Assembly (NCBI RefSeq): GCF_001074975.1
Contig: NZ_JUUO01000127.1
Coordinates: 62,001 to 126,000 of the forward strand
Origin: Streptococcus pseudopneumoniae
GTDB taxonomy: Bacteria; Bacillota; Bacilli; Lactobacillales; Streptococcaceae
Direction: 5' to 3'
DNA length: 64,000 nucleotides
In this document: one piece after another, positions 45,993-54,122 of the stretch
Numbering within the stretch: the stretch's first letter is position 1
How the letters are laid out: each line of letters opens with the position of its first letter
Translations under genes and position numbers: made by a program
Notes under the pieces: model-generated
Databases searched by the model: none
The model's input: only the letters and a program-made list of their open reading frames with translations
Told to the model about the DNA's origin: nothing

Positions 45993-46234
45993 CTTCTAAA
46001 AATCTTTCAATAGCTTCTCTGTGGGAGACTTTCGCCAGACCGTCCAAGTCATCCAGGGCTTTAATATAGTCTGGACGACCTTGTCCATACTGCTTTTTCA
46101 AAAATTCAACAAAGAGATGAATTTCTTGATAGGACATTCCAAACATATTTCTTACCCCACTATCCTCTACAATATCTCGTGATACACTCTCCACAAAACG
46201 GGTATTGTACTTCTACCTTTAATTGATTATTCAT
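45979..46234 (-). pseudogene. Small early gene, probably frameshifted
   Basis: ATG 46234 overlaps the VRR-NUC stop (ATGA), as expected for a coupled gene, and encodes MNNQLKVEVQYPFCGE but stops after 24 codons. Another frame, open after a TAG and containing NTRFVESVSRDIVEDSGVRN through RFLEDELR, covers the rest to 45979 without a good start. One extra ACAAT unit at the sequence GTACAATACCC would join the two frames. The downstream 71-residue part might still be made from GTG 46194. Confidence 0.55.
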
Positions 46235-46539
46235 TTGACTAACTCCAACGCTTCCTCGGCGCTTCTAGCAATACCAGCTATCGCACCTCGTTTTTTGACT
46301 GTCTCAATAAAATTTTCCTGTTCCGGTCTCACACGACCATTCTCTTTTTTTACTTCGACATAAAATATCTGTCCGTCCGGTCTAAAACCATACAGATCAG
46401 CATGACCTTTTGGCAATCCAGTATCAAACCACCTGCCATCTGCGGTCTTTACTTTTCCGACATTCGTTCGAAAAACGGTATATCCTGCTTGAGTCAATGC
46501 GACTCTAATTTCATTTTGTACTTCTTGCTCTGATTTCAT
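46231..46539 (-). CDS. VRR-NUC domain nuclease
   Basis: A 102-residue PD-(D/E)XK-family nuclease: SEQEVQNEIRVALTQAGYTV, GLPKGHADLYGFRPDGQIFY and VEVKKENGRVRPEQENFI. Catalytic residues are D in HADLYG and E-V-K in VEVKK. Single-domain VRR-NUC proteins are phage structure-specific nucleases beside replication genes. Lies next to the origin candidate. Confidence 0.92.
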   Translation of the reverse strand: MKSEQEVQNEIRVALTQAGYTVFRTNVGKVKTADGRWFDTGLPKGHADLYGFRPDGQIFYVEVKKENGRVRPEQENFIETVKKRGAIAGIARSAEEALELVK

Positions 46540-46552
46540 TTATCCTCCAAAA

Positions 46553-46809
46553 GTTACCGTTGTGATTTTTAGAACGGTAACCACTACAAATCCAGCAGTA
46601 CCAACGGTTTACGCCATTTTTTTGCCCCAAGGTTACCGTTACCGTTACCTTTCCCCTTTATTTATATTTATATTATTTATTTTTTTATTATTTCAATATA
46701 AAAGAAAGGTAATACGGTAACCAACACAAGGTAAACCCTTGGTACATAAGGCTTAAATTAGGTTACCGTAGTCAAAAAAAGAACGGTAACCTAACGGTAA
46801 ACGGTAACC
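46553..46809. other. Iteron-rich, AT-rich replication origin candidate
   Basis: The motif ACGGTAACC or its complement occurs at 46574-46582, 46714-46722, 46761-46769, 46783-46791 and 46801-46809. Shorter forms occur at 46553-46560, 46604-46612, 46794-46800 and as three tandem GTTACC units at 46632-46649. A run of nearly pure A+T (about 46657-46705) lies between the clusters. The site sits between VRR-NUC and the replicative helicase, and the last repeats encode the helicase C-terminus. Confidence 0.72.
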
Positions 46810-48395
46810 AATTCATACCCCGATGTAAGTATCTGACTTTCATCGTTCATCCAAGAAAAACCAACATAATGTTTCGGCACATCTACTGAAGGAATGAATT
46901 TCCCTAATGGTTTCATTTTCTTCTTAACCCAACCATCAGGGATATTCTTGGCTAATTGTGTTTCAAATTTACGTTTCGTCAATCTCGTAACACCTTCGTC
47001 CTTGCACCACTCCTGATACAACCACCACAAAAATCGGGATGGCAGGCGAGTGGATTCGAATTTATCGAACCATTCACTGATAAACGCCTTAACTGTATCG
47101 TTGGATTCTTTGAAATCCTCTAGGGCCTCAATCGATGCTTGCGGTTCGATGAAGCGATCAAATGAAATCTCAAGAGCTTTCTTCAAAACATACTCAAGAA
47201 CTTCTTCACGATAGATATAGTCGTCCTTAATTGCCCAGTTATCTTCCTTGCTTGAAAATGACTTCTTAAACGGTATAATCGCAAATCGTCTGTAGGTCCC
47301 GTTGGTTTTATTCTTAAAACGTGGTAACTCATTCGTGGATTGAATGACAGTTTTTTTAAATACGGTCGTATACGGTTGTTTATTTTTCTCTTCGACCAAG
47401 ACTGGCTCACCAGTCACGACAGAGTTGAAATTTGAAGATTCATCTACGTAGATACCAGCCTGCACATCGTCTCCGATGATGACTGTCTTACCTTCAATCA
47501 TGGACAAAGCAAATCGCTCTGAAAATTGATTAAGTTTCAAGCTAGCCACGTTTCGCATACCGACTAGGTTGGTTATAAGTTGCTGGACAGTACCCTTACC
47601 GTCATTCCCCTCACCGACAAACCAAATAGATTTCCTGTAAGAGTAATTCCCATTTAGACTGGCTGAAATAACCTGCCAAATCAGTTCGACCAGTTCTTCA
47701 TCTCCACTCATGAGGTCAAGTAACCAACTATCGATATCCCACCCGTCTATTTCGGGAGACTTAGCAAAATGGTCGTATTCCGTTCCGATGGTTGAGAATG
47801 CAACAAACTCATGTGTGAATGGTCGTAGTAATTTCTCTTTCTTATCGTATATCCCGTTCTTCACTAAGATAAACCTACGAGGGTCTTTGTATTCCCCAAT
47901 TGGAAAATCACATGAGAATCCCTCGTGTTGGTTCAACCGTGGTGTAGAAGCGAGCATGAAGAGAACATTTTTGGATTTCGCTTCACTAAAATTTGGCTCT
48001 AGCAAACGAATGACTTTGTAAGCAAAGCTAGGGTCTTTGTGATAATAACCTTTATCTGGATCATAGATTGCGACCCGTTCATTTGGCAGATTCACGATAT
48101 GTAAAATTTGTTCCATTCCTTGCGCCACTGCCAATTCAGTTAAACGAGTAGGCGCTTTTTTGTTTTCTTCTTTCGTACCATACTGGGTTTCTTTCCATTT
48201 GATGTTTTCGAGCCAGTTTTTACGATATTCTCGACAAGCCAGACGAATCTCACGCCAGTCATTTGCTTTCTCGATATAAGCTGGATGTTGGATAATATTG
48301 CTTCGATATTCTTTTTTTAATGTCTCTAAATCAAGAACCACCTCTTCTATCCATTTCCTTTCTAACCATACTTTCAAACGTCCTATCCAATTCAT
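46791..48395 (-). CDS. D5/P4-type phage replicative helicase
   Basis: A 534-residue protein. N-terminal D5-like region, then an SF3-type ATPase with Walker A in WFVGEGNDGKGTVQQLI near residue 260 and VIIGDDVQAG as the B motif. The C-terminal winged-helix-like part includes PSRFLWWLYQEWCKDEGVTR. It acts with the separate PrimPol to open and prime the origin. The C-terminal ELVTVYR is encoded within iterons. The start overlaps the PrimPol end by 65 bp, so a later GTG is possible. Confidence 0.9.
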   Translation of the reverse strand: MNWIGRLKVWLERKWIEEVVLDLETLKKEYRSNIIQHPAYIEKANDWREIRLACREYRKNWLENIKWKETQYGTKEENKKAPTRLTELAVAQGMEQILHIVNLPNERVAIYDPDKGYYHKDPSFAYKVIRLLEPNFSEAKSKNVLFMLASTPRLNQHEGFSCDFPIGEYKDPRRFILVKNGIYDKKEKLLRPFTHEFVAFSTIGTEYDHFAKSPEIDGWDIDSWLLDLMSGDEELVELIWQVISASLNGNYSYRKSIWFVGEGNDGKGTVQQLITNLVGMRNVASLKLNQFSERFALSMIEGKTVIIGDDVQAGIYVDESSNFNSVVTGEPVLVEEKNKQPYTTVFKKTVIQSTNELPRFKNKTNGTYRRFAIIPFKKSFSSKEDNWAIKDDYIYREEVLEYVLKKALEISFDRFIEPQASIEALEDFKESNDTVKAFISEWFDKFESTRLPSRFLWWLYQEWCKDEGVTRLTKRKFETQLAKNIPDGWVKKKMKPLGKFIPSVDVPKHYVGFSWMNDESQILTSGYELVTVYR

Positions 48396-49128
48396 CCGCT
48401 GGTAGACTGTCTGGAGTATAGTGATTTGCTATCTTTGCTAGTAAATAAGTTGCATCCACATTGACACCACGCATTAGCAACCCACCTACGAAACTCGCCA
48501 GGGCGTTATTTCTACCACCTTTATCTCCCAAGCCGAAAACGACTTGTTCAAATAACTTGGCAGTCTTACTCGAGAACTCCCCTCGACTATAATCAGTCGT
48601 AAAACTCATAGGTTCCTTGGGTTGTTTAGATGTTTGTAAGATTGAGATTATCTCAGCTGGTGCTTCTGCCATCTGTTCTGTGGACTTATCCCACTTATAA
48701 CTTCCCTTGGCATTATTGCTAGGTGCAACCAAGACATAATTGTTCTTATTCGCCTTAATATCAATCCCTGGTTTAACTCGTATATCTTGACTTAACTCTA
48801 TGCCTTTTGGTTTTTTTAGAAAAATGTGCTTTCCACCGCTTGGCGTAGTAGCAGTTAATGTCTTAGGGATATACTGAGACAATTCCCATTCTTTTAAAGA
48901 CTCATAACCGTTCTCAGTCACCGATACGTCAATATCGATGACAAAGAAATCGGTTGTCCTCCATGCGATATTCGCATCGGGTTGCTCGTGCCAAAATCTT
49001 CGGATTTCATTTTCGCTAAATATTTTATCCTTAAATTTCGTGATTGCACGTTTGCTCTTTTTGTCTATTGGGATGACTGAGTAACCTAGTTTTTGATAAT
49101 GAAGGGCATAATCTACCATCCCAACCAT
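48331..49128 (-). CDS. Primase-polymerase (PrimPol) N-terminal-type protein
   Basis: A 265-residue protein. Family motifs: YQKLGYSVIPIDKKSKRAIT, catalytic DxD in FFVIDIDVS near residue 68, SGGKHIFLKKP and KPGIDIKANKNNYVLVAPS. It synthesises primers for phage DNA replication. Here PrimPol and D5 helicase are two proteins, although many elements fuse them. ATG 49119 is an alternative start. Confidence 0.92.
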   Translation of the reverse strand: MVGMVDYALHYQKLGYSVIPIDKKSKRAITKFKDKIFSENEIRRFWHEQPDANIAWRTTDFFVIDIDVSVTENGYESLKEWELSQYIPKTLTATTPSGGKHIFLKKPKGIELSQDIRVKPGIDIKANKNNYVLVAPSNNAKGSYKWDKSTEQMAEAPAEIISILQTSKQPKEPMSFTTDYSRGEFSSKTAKLFEQVVFGLGDKGGRNNALASFVGGLLMRGVNVDATYLLAKIANHYTPDSLPADELDRTFESMVRKEMDRRGGS

Positions 49129-49131
49129 AGA

Positions 49132-49614
49132 TTAGAATGGCAAATCTAAATCATCTGCTTTTGCTGGTGCTGGTTCAGACGATACTGCACCAGAATAAGG
49201 TGGCAATTCTGATTGCTCCATCTTACTGATATTCAAGTTATCGTAGGTTTTACCATTGTATTCTGACTGTTCATTTTTGACAGTAACTTTTAACGTTTTG
49301 CCTTTGATGATACCTAGGAACTGTTCGATTGTGTTTATCTCAACGCCTTCAGGAATTTTTACCGCCTTTGCATAGCGTTGCAATGCCCACTCTGGATATT
49401 GAAGAGTCTGTTTATTGATCCATACCTTATCAAAGATTAGGTTGTTACGGAATTTCTGTTGGAAATCATCACGAATTTTAAGACGGATATCAAGGAAATC
49501 TGTTCCTGATTTGCTTGCTGACTGTTCAGCAGTCGCCACGACTACCTCGTATGTTCCGTTTTCCACTGATGAAAATTGTTCTGCTGCTTCGTAGTTTACT
49601 GAAAAAAGTGACAT
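49132..49614 (-). CDS. DUF669 protein, SSB-like
   Basis: A 160-residue protein: SLFSVNYEAAEQFSSVENGT, GTDFLDIRLKIRDDFQQKF and GKTLKVTVKNEQSEYNGKTY. DUF669 proteins sit with Sak4-type ATPases and likely bind ssDNA. The end KADDLDLPF mimics the acidic tip of bacterial SSB proteins, the usual partner-docking tail. Confidence 0.88.
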   Translation of the reverse strand: MSLFSVNYEAAEQFSSVENGTYEVVVATAEQSASKSGTDFLDIRLKIRDDFQQKFRNNLIFDKVWINKQTLQYPEWALQRYAKAVKIPEGVEINTIEQFLGIIKGKTLKVTVKNEQSEYNGKTYDNLNISKMEQSELPPYSGAVSSEPAPAKADDLDLPF

Positions 49615-49617
49615 TTT

Positions 49618-51027
49618 TTACCTCCAAATATTTAAACGTTTTTGTTGAAACCATAGCCAACCTGGTTGATAGCCATTGAGTAATCTGAATGCCTTCAATT
49701 CGGCTAGGTTTTGACACTTAGTATAATTTTTACCATAGGTCTTGACGCGACGATACACTTTCGCTTCTTCTGTCTTGACCTCTATTTCTTTGCCTTGAAT
49801 GGTAATAAATTCCATTCCTTGATTGATTTTTGTTAATTGAACATCTGATTTATCTTGTTTGATATCTTGAATGTTTTTCTTCTCGACAATCTCTGCCTTG
49901 CAGTATGGACAACAACCGTCCACTAGCTGGTCTCTCCAAAATGTCGCAAAACATTTCTCACACGTCACCGTTGAACGTTCTGAAGGTTTCTTTTTCTTCT
50001 TAGTACCATCTAGCGTCCATTCCCTATCGTCATTCGGTAAACCGTGTCGGATATGATTTCCAACGTGGTCTATCAAGATTGCTTTCTTGCCTTCTCTTGG
50101 ATTTAAGGCCCTCATAGCAAACTGCAAATACAGGGAGAGCGAGTCGGTCGGCCGTAACATAATGCAGACATCTACGTTTGGCAAGTCAATTCCCTCTGTA
50201 AATAGATTGACATTGACCATGATTGTGAGTTTGCCTTCTCTGAATGCCTGCATATGGCTCTCTCGTTCGCTCTGTGGCGTTTTTCCAGACACAACGGCTG
50301 ATTGGTAGCCTTGCTCCAAAAATCGCTTAGCGACCCTCTCAGCGTATTCTACGCTATGTGTATAAACGATAGCTTGTTTCCCTTTGGCTAACCTCTCGTA
50401 ATGATCAATATAATCGCCATACGTTCCATTGAAACTAAACGCTTCGTCGATTGAATGGTTTGTAAATTCTCCTGACCGTTTCTTTAGTTTAGCCATATCC
50501 AATAGATTAATGGAATAGTAATCAAACTCAGCGATATTTCCGTGGTCTTGAAGCCATCGGATGGATTTACCGACTACTAAATCATCTGCTAAATCATGGA
50601 ATCCCGAACCGTCCAATCGGATAGGTGTGCCTGTGAAAAATAATTGAGTAGCATTACTGAAATAATTTAAGATTGTCTGATATTGTTTTGCTTTGATATG
50701 ATGAGCTTCATCTACTAAGATTACATCGACTTGAGGCAATCGTTCTAACTTTCGTACAATACTCCCAACCGTTCCGATGATAACCTTATCGAGATTAACT
50801 CCGCCACGTTTAAAGGTCTCATAAACCTGCTCATTGATTTCTTTCCTGTGGCTAAAAAACAATACTGTTTTATCTTTATCTGTCGCATTTTTAGCGATAT
50901 AAGACATCACGACTGTCTTTCCTGAACGGGGTGGGGATTGAACCATTATCTTTCGATTGCCTGCCCTCATGGATTTGATAACGTCAATTATCAGTTCCTT
51001 CTGGTAATCTCTGAGCGAAAAGCTCAT
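49618..51027 (-). CDS. DEAD/DEAH-box SF2 helicase
   Basis: A 469-residue protein. Motif I is in MVQSPPRSGKTVVMSYIAKN; motif II is VDEAHHIKA; motif III is FTGTPIRLDG; motif VI region is LRPTDSLSLYLQFAMRALNP. A four-cysteine zinc ribbon (CEKCFATFW ... CCPYCKA) lies near residues 355-385. It belongs to the phage replication/recombination group and overlaps the Sak4-like gene by 44 bp. Confidence 0.92.
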   Translation of the reverse strand: MSFSLRDYQKELIIDVIKSMRAGNRKIMVQSPPRSGKTVVMSYIAKNATDKDKTVLFFSHRKEINEQVYETFKRGGVNLDKVIIGTVGSIVRKLERLPQVDVILVDEAHHIKAKQYQTILNYFSNATQLFFTGTPIRLDGSGFHDLADDLVVGKSIRWLQDHGNIAEFDYYSINLLDMAKLKKRSGEFTNHSIDEAFSFNGTYGDYIDHYERLAKGKQAIVYTHSVEYAERVAKRFLEQGYQSAVVSGKTPQSERESHMQAFREGKLTIMVNVNLFTEGIDLPNVDVCIMLRPTDSLSLYLQFAMRALNPREGKKAILIDHVGNHIRHGLPNDDREWTLDGTKKKKKPSERSTVTCEKCFATFWRDQLVDGCCPYCKAEIVEKKNIQDIKQDKSDVQLTKINQGMEFITIQGKEIEVKTEEAKVYRRVKTYGKNYTKCQNLAELKAFRLLNGYQPGWLWFQQKRLNIWR

Positions 51028-51685
51028 CTACTTTACACCCCTTTCTATCGTCCAAACGGTTCTTGGCATAGACGCTGGCGCTCGGTTGTAAGATAAAACC
51101 TCTCACTTCCTCACCGTCATCTGTCGTCTTTTTGACTAGACGAGCGACTACATCCGTTAAACCAAGAAAGTTATTTAAGATTTTGGAACGAATATCTGGC
51201 ATGGCCCTGTTGTAAATCATGCCATTTTCATCTGACCACTGATCAGATGTTTCCCAAGCCGTGAATACAATCCGTTTATTTAATTGCAACAAGACTCGTA
51301 AACTATCCAAAATAGTAAAATCTACCCTCTGGTAATCCGCCTGCGTTGGTACCCGATGGTTTTTCCCATCTCGACCAAGGTTGGCAAGACACGCTCTGAA
51401 CAATTCAGATACGTTATCCACAACGATTGTATCGTATGGCTTACCTGCCCCTTGAAGCAATTCCTTAACAACGGTTAACCATTCATCCCAAATCTTATGC
51501 GTATCAACATCTGCGATATCGATATTCGGATTACCAGCTAATACTTTGGCTGATTTATCGATATTAATTACCAGAGTCTTCCCTGGAATGAATGAGATGG
51601 TAGTCGTTTTCCCAAAGCCTGGATTTCCATAAATCAGGTAACAGGCATCATCATTCGTAATTTCTGTCGCTTTTGTTATTTTCAT
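50984..51685 (-). CDS. Sak4-like AAA ATPase (AAA_24)
   Basis: A 233-residue RecA-core protein: Walker A YGNPGFGKTTTISF near residue 20 and Walker B-like YDTIVVDNVSELF near 86. It matches phage single-strand annealing/recombinase ATPases of the Sak4 type. With DUF669, VRR-NUC and the SF2 helicase it forms a phage recombination set. Confidence 0.88.
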   Translation of the reverse strand: MKITKATEITNDDACYLIYGNPGFGKTTTISFIPGKTLVINIDKSAKVLAGNPNIDIADVDTHKIWDEWLTVVKELLQGAGKPYDTIVVDNVSELFRACLANLGRDGKNHRVPTQADYQRVDFTILDSLRVLLQLNKRIVFTAWETSDQWSDENGMIYNRAMPDIRSKILNNFLGLTDVVARLVKKTTDDGEEVRGFILQPSASVYAKNRLDDRKGCKVDELFAQRLPEGTDN

Positions 51686-52155
51686 CTTATACTCAAATTC
51701 TTTCTTTCAACTAGGCTGGCGCCAATGATTTCAAGGCCATTCTTCAAATCCTCTTTCAAGCGTTTCTTGTCAGGTTTCCAAGTTGCTACCTTATAAGCTT
51801 CTGGCAAGACTGCTTCGTCTACCTCAACGGCTTGAGATTTGCGGAATGAAACCTTAAATAAAGGAGTATCAACACGTTCATGGCCTGTCAATTTCATACT
51901 TTCAGAAACTTGTTCTCTCAAGTATTCTTTTTTCTTCTTGTCAAACTTGTTTAAATTCGTCAAGCGTTTGATTTCTGCGTCACGCGCTTCCATATCTGCA
52001 TCGATATTTTTTACAACTTTGATACAATTTTCAACCTTAGTCTCATAATCAGTTTCCCAATTAATGGAATCCAAGGTGTCTAGTTTGGTTTCTTCGTCTA
52101 GTTCCATGTTATAGATTTCAAGGTATTGTCCTGTTAGTTCATATAATGTTGCCAT
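51682..52155 (-). CDS. Siphovirus Gp157-like protein
   Basis: A 157-residue protein: MATLYELTGQYLEIYNMELD, AEIKRLTNLNKFDKKKKEYL and LFKVSFRKSQAVEVDEAVLP match the Gp157 family. In S. thermophilus this family was linked to phage resistance; in phages its role is unclear. Four-base overlap with the ATPase gene. Confidence 0.9.
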   Translation of the reverse strand: MATLYELTGQYLEIYNMELDEETKLDTLDSINWETDYETKVENCIKVVKNIDADMEARDAEIKRLTNLNKFDKKKKEYLREQVSESMKLTGHERVDTPLFKVSFRKSQAVEVDEAVLPEAYKVATWKPDKKRLKEDLKNGLEIIGASLVERKNLSIR

Positions 52156-52157
52156 AC

Positions 52158-52505
52158 TTACTCCTCGCTTTGTGCACCATACATTTTCACAATAGATTTA
52201 ATCATTTCTAAGTTTCTTGTCATTGCTTTGATTTTTTCGCTATTGTAACGCTTATAGTCTGATTCATCTTTTTTGGAAGTAGCTTCAATCAATTTCAACT
52301 TATCTTCCAATTCTTGATTTCTGTATCCGTCAAATCTTTCGGTTACATCTCCGTCTTCGTCCACTTGTTTTGTGATGATTTTATTATATGTTCTAATATC
52401 TTCAATGATTGATAATGTTTCAAAGCGTGGTTCGCTAACCCATCTTTCTTGATTTTCAAGTGCAATTAAAATCATGTTTGCTAGCATTTTTGTTGTGTCT
52501 TCCAT
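52158..52505 (-). CDS. Hypothetical early phage protein
   Basis: A 115-residue helical protein (MEDTTKMLANMILIALENQE; YRNQELEDKLKLIEATSKKD). AGGAGAAATAAAC precedes the ATG. Not recognised. Confidence 0.7.
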   Translation of the reverse strand: MEDTTKMLANMILIALENQERWVSEPRFETLSIIEDIRTYNKIITKQVDEDGDVTERFDGYRNQELEDKLKLIEATSKKDESDYKRYNSEKIKAMTRNLEMIKSIVKMYGAQSEE

Positions 52506-52522
52506 GTTTATTTCTCCTTTTT

Positions 52523-52588
52523 TTAGTTAAGTTTATTAGCTTTTTCTTCTCTTAATTGTCTAATTTTCGCTCCATTAATTTTTTTCAT
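52523..52588 (-). CDS. 21-residue micro-gene, HTH-like N-terminus
   Basis: ATG 52588 overlaps the preceding stop (ATGA) and encodes MKKINGAKIRQLREEKANKL plus N. The sequence looks like the first helix of a Cro/CI-type protein cut short by TAA. It may be a vestige of a lost regulator, or a leader peptide coupling to the next gene, which begins 18 nt later. Confidence 0.45.
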   Translation of the reverse strand: MKKINGAKIRQLREEKANKLN

Positions 52589-52926
52589 TTCGTTACCTCT
52601 TTCATTAGTTTATTTGCTTCTTTGATTAGCAATCGCATAACGTTGCTATCTGTTTCTTTTTCTGCTGCTCTCGTCAGCATATCTACCCATTCACGTCTAG
52701 TGTCATTCTTCCAATCAAACAACTCTGTGAGTGATTTTTTATAGTTAAAGTAAGGCGAGTAGTCAATTGACTCATCTTCTAAGCGGACACATCTGCCTGC
52801 CTTGAGGTCTTTGAAAAGATTAACCCTCACATTACTATTTGAAGTTCCGACAACCTCAGCTACTTCATCATATGAGGCAGTAGGGTGGTCTTTGTAATAT
52901 TCCCTAATTCGTTCCGCTTGAGTCAT
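52585..52926 (-). CDS. HTH-domain early phage protein
   Basis: A 113-residue protein. The N-terminal part (QAERIREYYKDHPTASYDEV, then AEVVGTSNSNVRVNLFKDL) is a helix-turn-helix. The C-terminal helix has RAAEKETDSNVMRLLIKEAN. Possibly a regulator of the early operon. Confidence 0.75.
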   Translation of the reverse strand: MTQAERIREYYKDHPTASYDEVAEVVGTSNSNVRVNLFKDLKAGRCVRLEDESIDYSPYFNYKKSLTELFDWKNDTRREWVDMLTRAAEKETDSNVMRLLIKEANKLMKEVTK

Positions 52927-53061
52927 TTAATCATACGCCCTTCCTTTAAATTCATTTTTGATTTCCACGCTCTCACATTTCACACACTCAAGAGGTGGAT
53001 AGTTATCGTACCAATCAAACTCACGTCCACAATCTGCGCACGTACACTTCCATAAGTACAT
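52927..53061 (-). CDS. Small zinc-ribbon protein (44 aa)
   Basis: Not listed by length filters but well supported: ATG 53061 follows GGAGG by five bases. The protein MYLWKCTCADCGREFDWYDN ... LECVKCESVEIKNEFKGRAY has two CxxC pairs (a CTCADC cluster and CVKC), typical of a zinc ribbon. It overlaps the upstream stop by three bases. Confidence 0.75.
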   Translation of the reverse strand: MYLWKCTCADCGREFDWYDNYPPLECVKCESVEIKNEFKGRAYD

Positions 53062-53252
53062 CATTTCCTCCGTAGTTTCAGTTGGAAATTCTCTGCTTCT
53101 AATCTCTTTCTCAAAGATTGTTCCTTTTGCAATTGTTTCTTGAGATCATCGATTTCATGTTGCATATGCGCCATCATTTCAAGGTCACGCATCTTCTCTC
53201 TGCGCTTACAAGTGGATAAATCCCACGCTTGTCTATCCCATACGGTTTGCAT
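53061..53252 (-). CDS. Small coiled-coil protein
   Basis: A 63-residue protein; residues 25-60 (HEIDDLKKQLQKEQSLRKRL) form a clear coiled coil. It overlaps the upstream gene by 20 bp. Function unknown. Confidence 0.65.
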   Translation of the reverse strand: MQTVWDRQAWDLSTCKRREKMRDLEMMAHMQHEIDDLKKQLQKEQSLRKRLEAENFQLKLRRK

Positions 53253-53559
53253 AGCGTGCTCTCCGTGGTTCTGGCAATGCTAGAGGCTCAGGGCGCAATC
53301 CTACAGGCGGTTCGTTGTCGTAGGTAAAGCCTTTGAACTCTCTGCGGATATTCTTGCGGATTTGTTGACGTTCTGCCTCTCTACCACGTTCGTATGCATG
53401 GTTATACCCTTGGATAATCATAGACGCAAATTCTTGCTCTTCTCGTCTTTCTTCTTCCTTGCGTTGTTCCTGCAATTTGATATGACGGCAAGCCCCTGCA
53501 AATCCAATCAGCAAGGCTCCAACCCCCATTAGCTGGTCTAAAATCGGTGGTTCAAACAT
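53233..53559 (-). CDS. Small membrane-associated early protein
   Basis: A 108-residue protein with one N-terminal hydrophobic segment (ILDQLMGVGALLIGFAGACR) and a long Arg/Glu-rich helical tail. GGAGAGAAACAA precedes the ATG. Not recognised. Confidence 0.68.
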   Translation of the reverse strand: MFEPPILDQLMGVGALLIGFAGACRHIKLQEQRKEEERREEQEFASMIIQGYNHAYERGREAERQQIRKNIRREFKGFTYDNEPPVGLRPEPLALPEPRRARYANRMG

Positions 53560-53571
53560 TTGTTTCTCTCC

Positions 53572-53862
53572 TTATGCTCTTAATTTTCGTACTTCTTTTT
53601 CTAACTCTAAAATCTCATAAACATCATTGATATCGTACATAATATATTTCCCTTGCTTACGAAATCTTAATCCTTTGCGTTCTAACTTTTTGATATAGCC
53701 ATGAGTGAAGCCGAACTTCTTCATCAAATCCTGTTGATTGATTGGCATGCGTTCATTCTCTAACTGCTCCTTGACCTGCTTTTCAGCAAAGGCCAGTAAT
53801 TGGTTCGTGAACAATTCAGCACTTTCGCCGTCCAATCGTAATTGTAGGGTTATACCTTCCAT
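53572..53862 (-). CDS. Excisionase/DUF771-like DNA-binding protein
   Basis: A 96-residue protein. C-terminal half PINQQDLMKKFGFTHGYIKK and KQGKYIMYDINDVYEILELE is a winged-helix of the MerR/excisionase kind. N-terminal half MEGITLQLRLDGESAELFTN is beta-alpha. ATG 53862 lies behind GAGAGGATG. A TTGCCCGC repeat shared with the integrase upstream region lies just ahead, which would fit a role in excision. Confidence 0.7.
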   Translation of the reverse strand: MEGITLQLRLDGESAELFTNQLLAFAEKQVKEQLENERMPINQQDLMKKFGFTHGYIKKLERKGLRFRKQGKYIMYDINDVYEILELEKEVRKLRA

Positions 53863-53876
53863 TTTTCTACATCCTC

Positions 53877-53895
53877 TCAACTATGCGGGCAAGCA
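53877..53895 (+). repeat. Copy 2 of TCAACTATGCGGGCAAGCA
   Basis: The 19-mer is identical to 57560-57578. The similarity extends left (TTCTACA.CCT), about 28 of 31 bases. Here it lies upstream of the excisionase-like gene; the other copy lies upstream of the integrase. Confidence 0.75.
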
Positions 53896-53902
53896 TTTTT
53901 GT

Positions 53903-53961
53903 GATATAATGGTTTTAATAATTTAAGTGTGCGCCTGACTTTTGTTAGGTGCTTTTTTGCG
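53903..53961 (+). promoter_or_regulatory. Short promoter-terminator unit
   Basis: Extended -10 TGATATAAT (53902-53910) is followed by a nine-pair hairpin GCGCCTGAC-TTTT-GTTAGGTGC and six T (53932-53958). The predicted transcript is about 45 nt with no room for a gene. It resembles the unit at 41976-42034. Confidence 0.5.
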
Positions 53962-53967
53962 TTGTTG

Positions 53968-54111
53968 TCAAACTGTCTTACTTTCCACAGCCCTGAGTTC
54001 TATCTCATGGCTGACTTGTCTAAATAGCTTCTCACATGCTATTTTAGCTTCTCTGTACGTTGTGTTTTCGCCGATAAAATAATCAGCAAGTTCGATGATT
54101 TTATCTTCCAA
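53968..54111 (-). CDS. Small hypothetical protein (47 aa, TTG start)
   Basis: GGAGGCAATA precedes TTG 54111. The frame encodes MEDKIIELADYFIGENTTYR ... SHEIELRAVESKTV and ends at TGA 53968. Composition (EAKIACEKLFRQ helix) is protein-like, and the strong ribosome site supports it. Function unknown. Confidence 0.65.
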   Translation of the reverse strand: MEDKIIELADYFIGENTTYREAKIACEKLFRQVSHEIELRAVESKTV

Positions 54112-54122
54112 TATTGCCTCCT

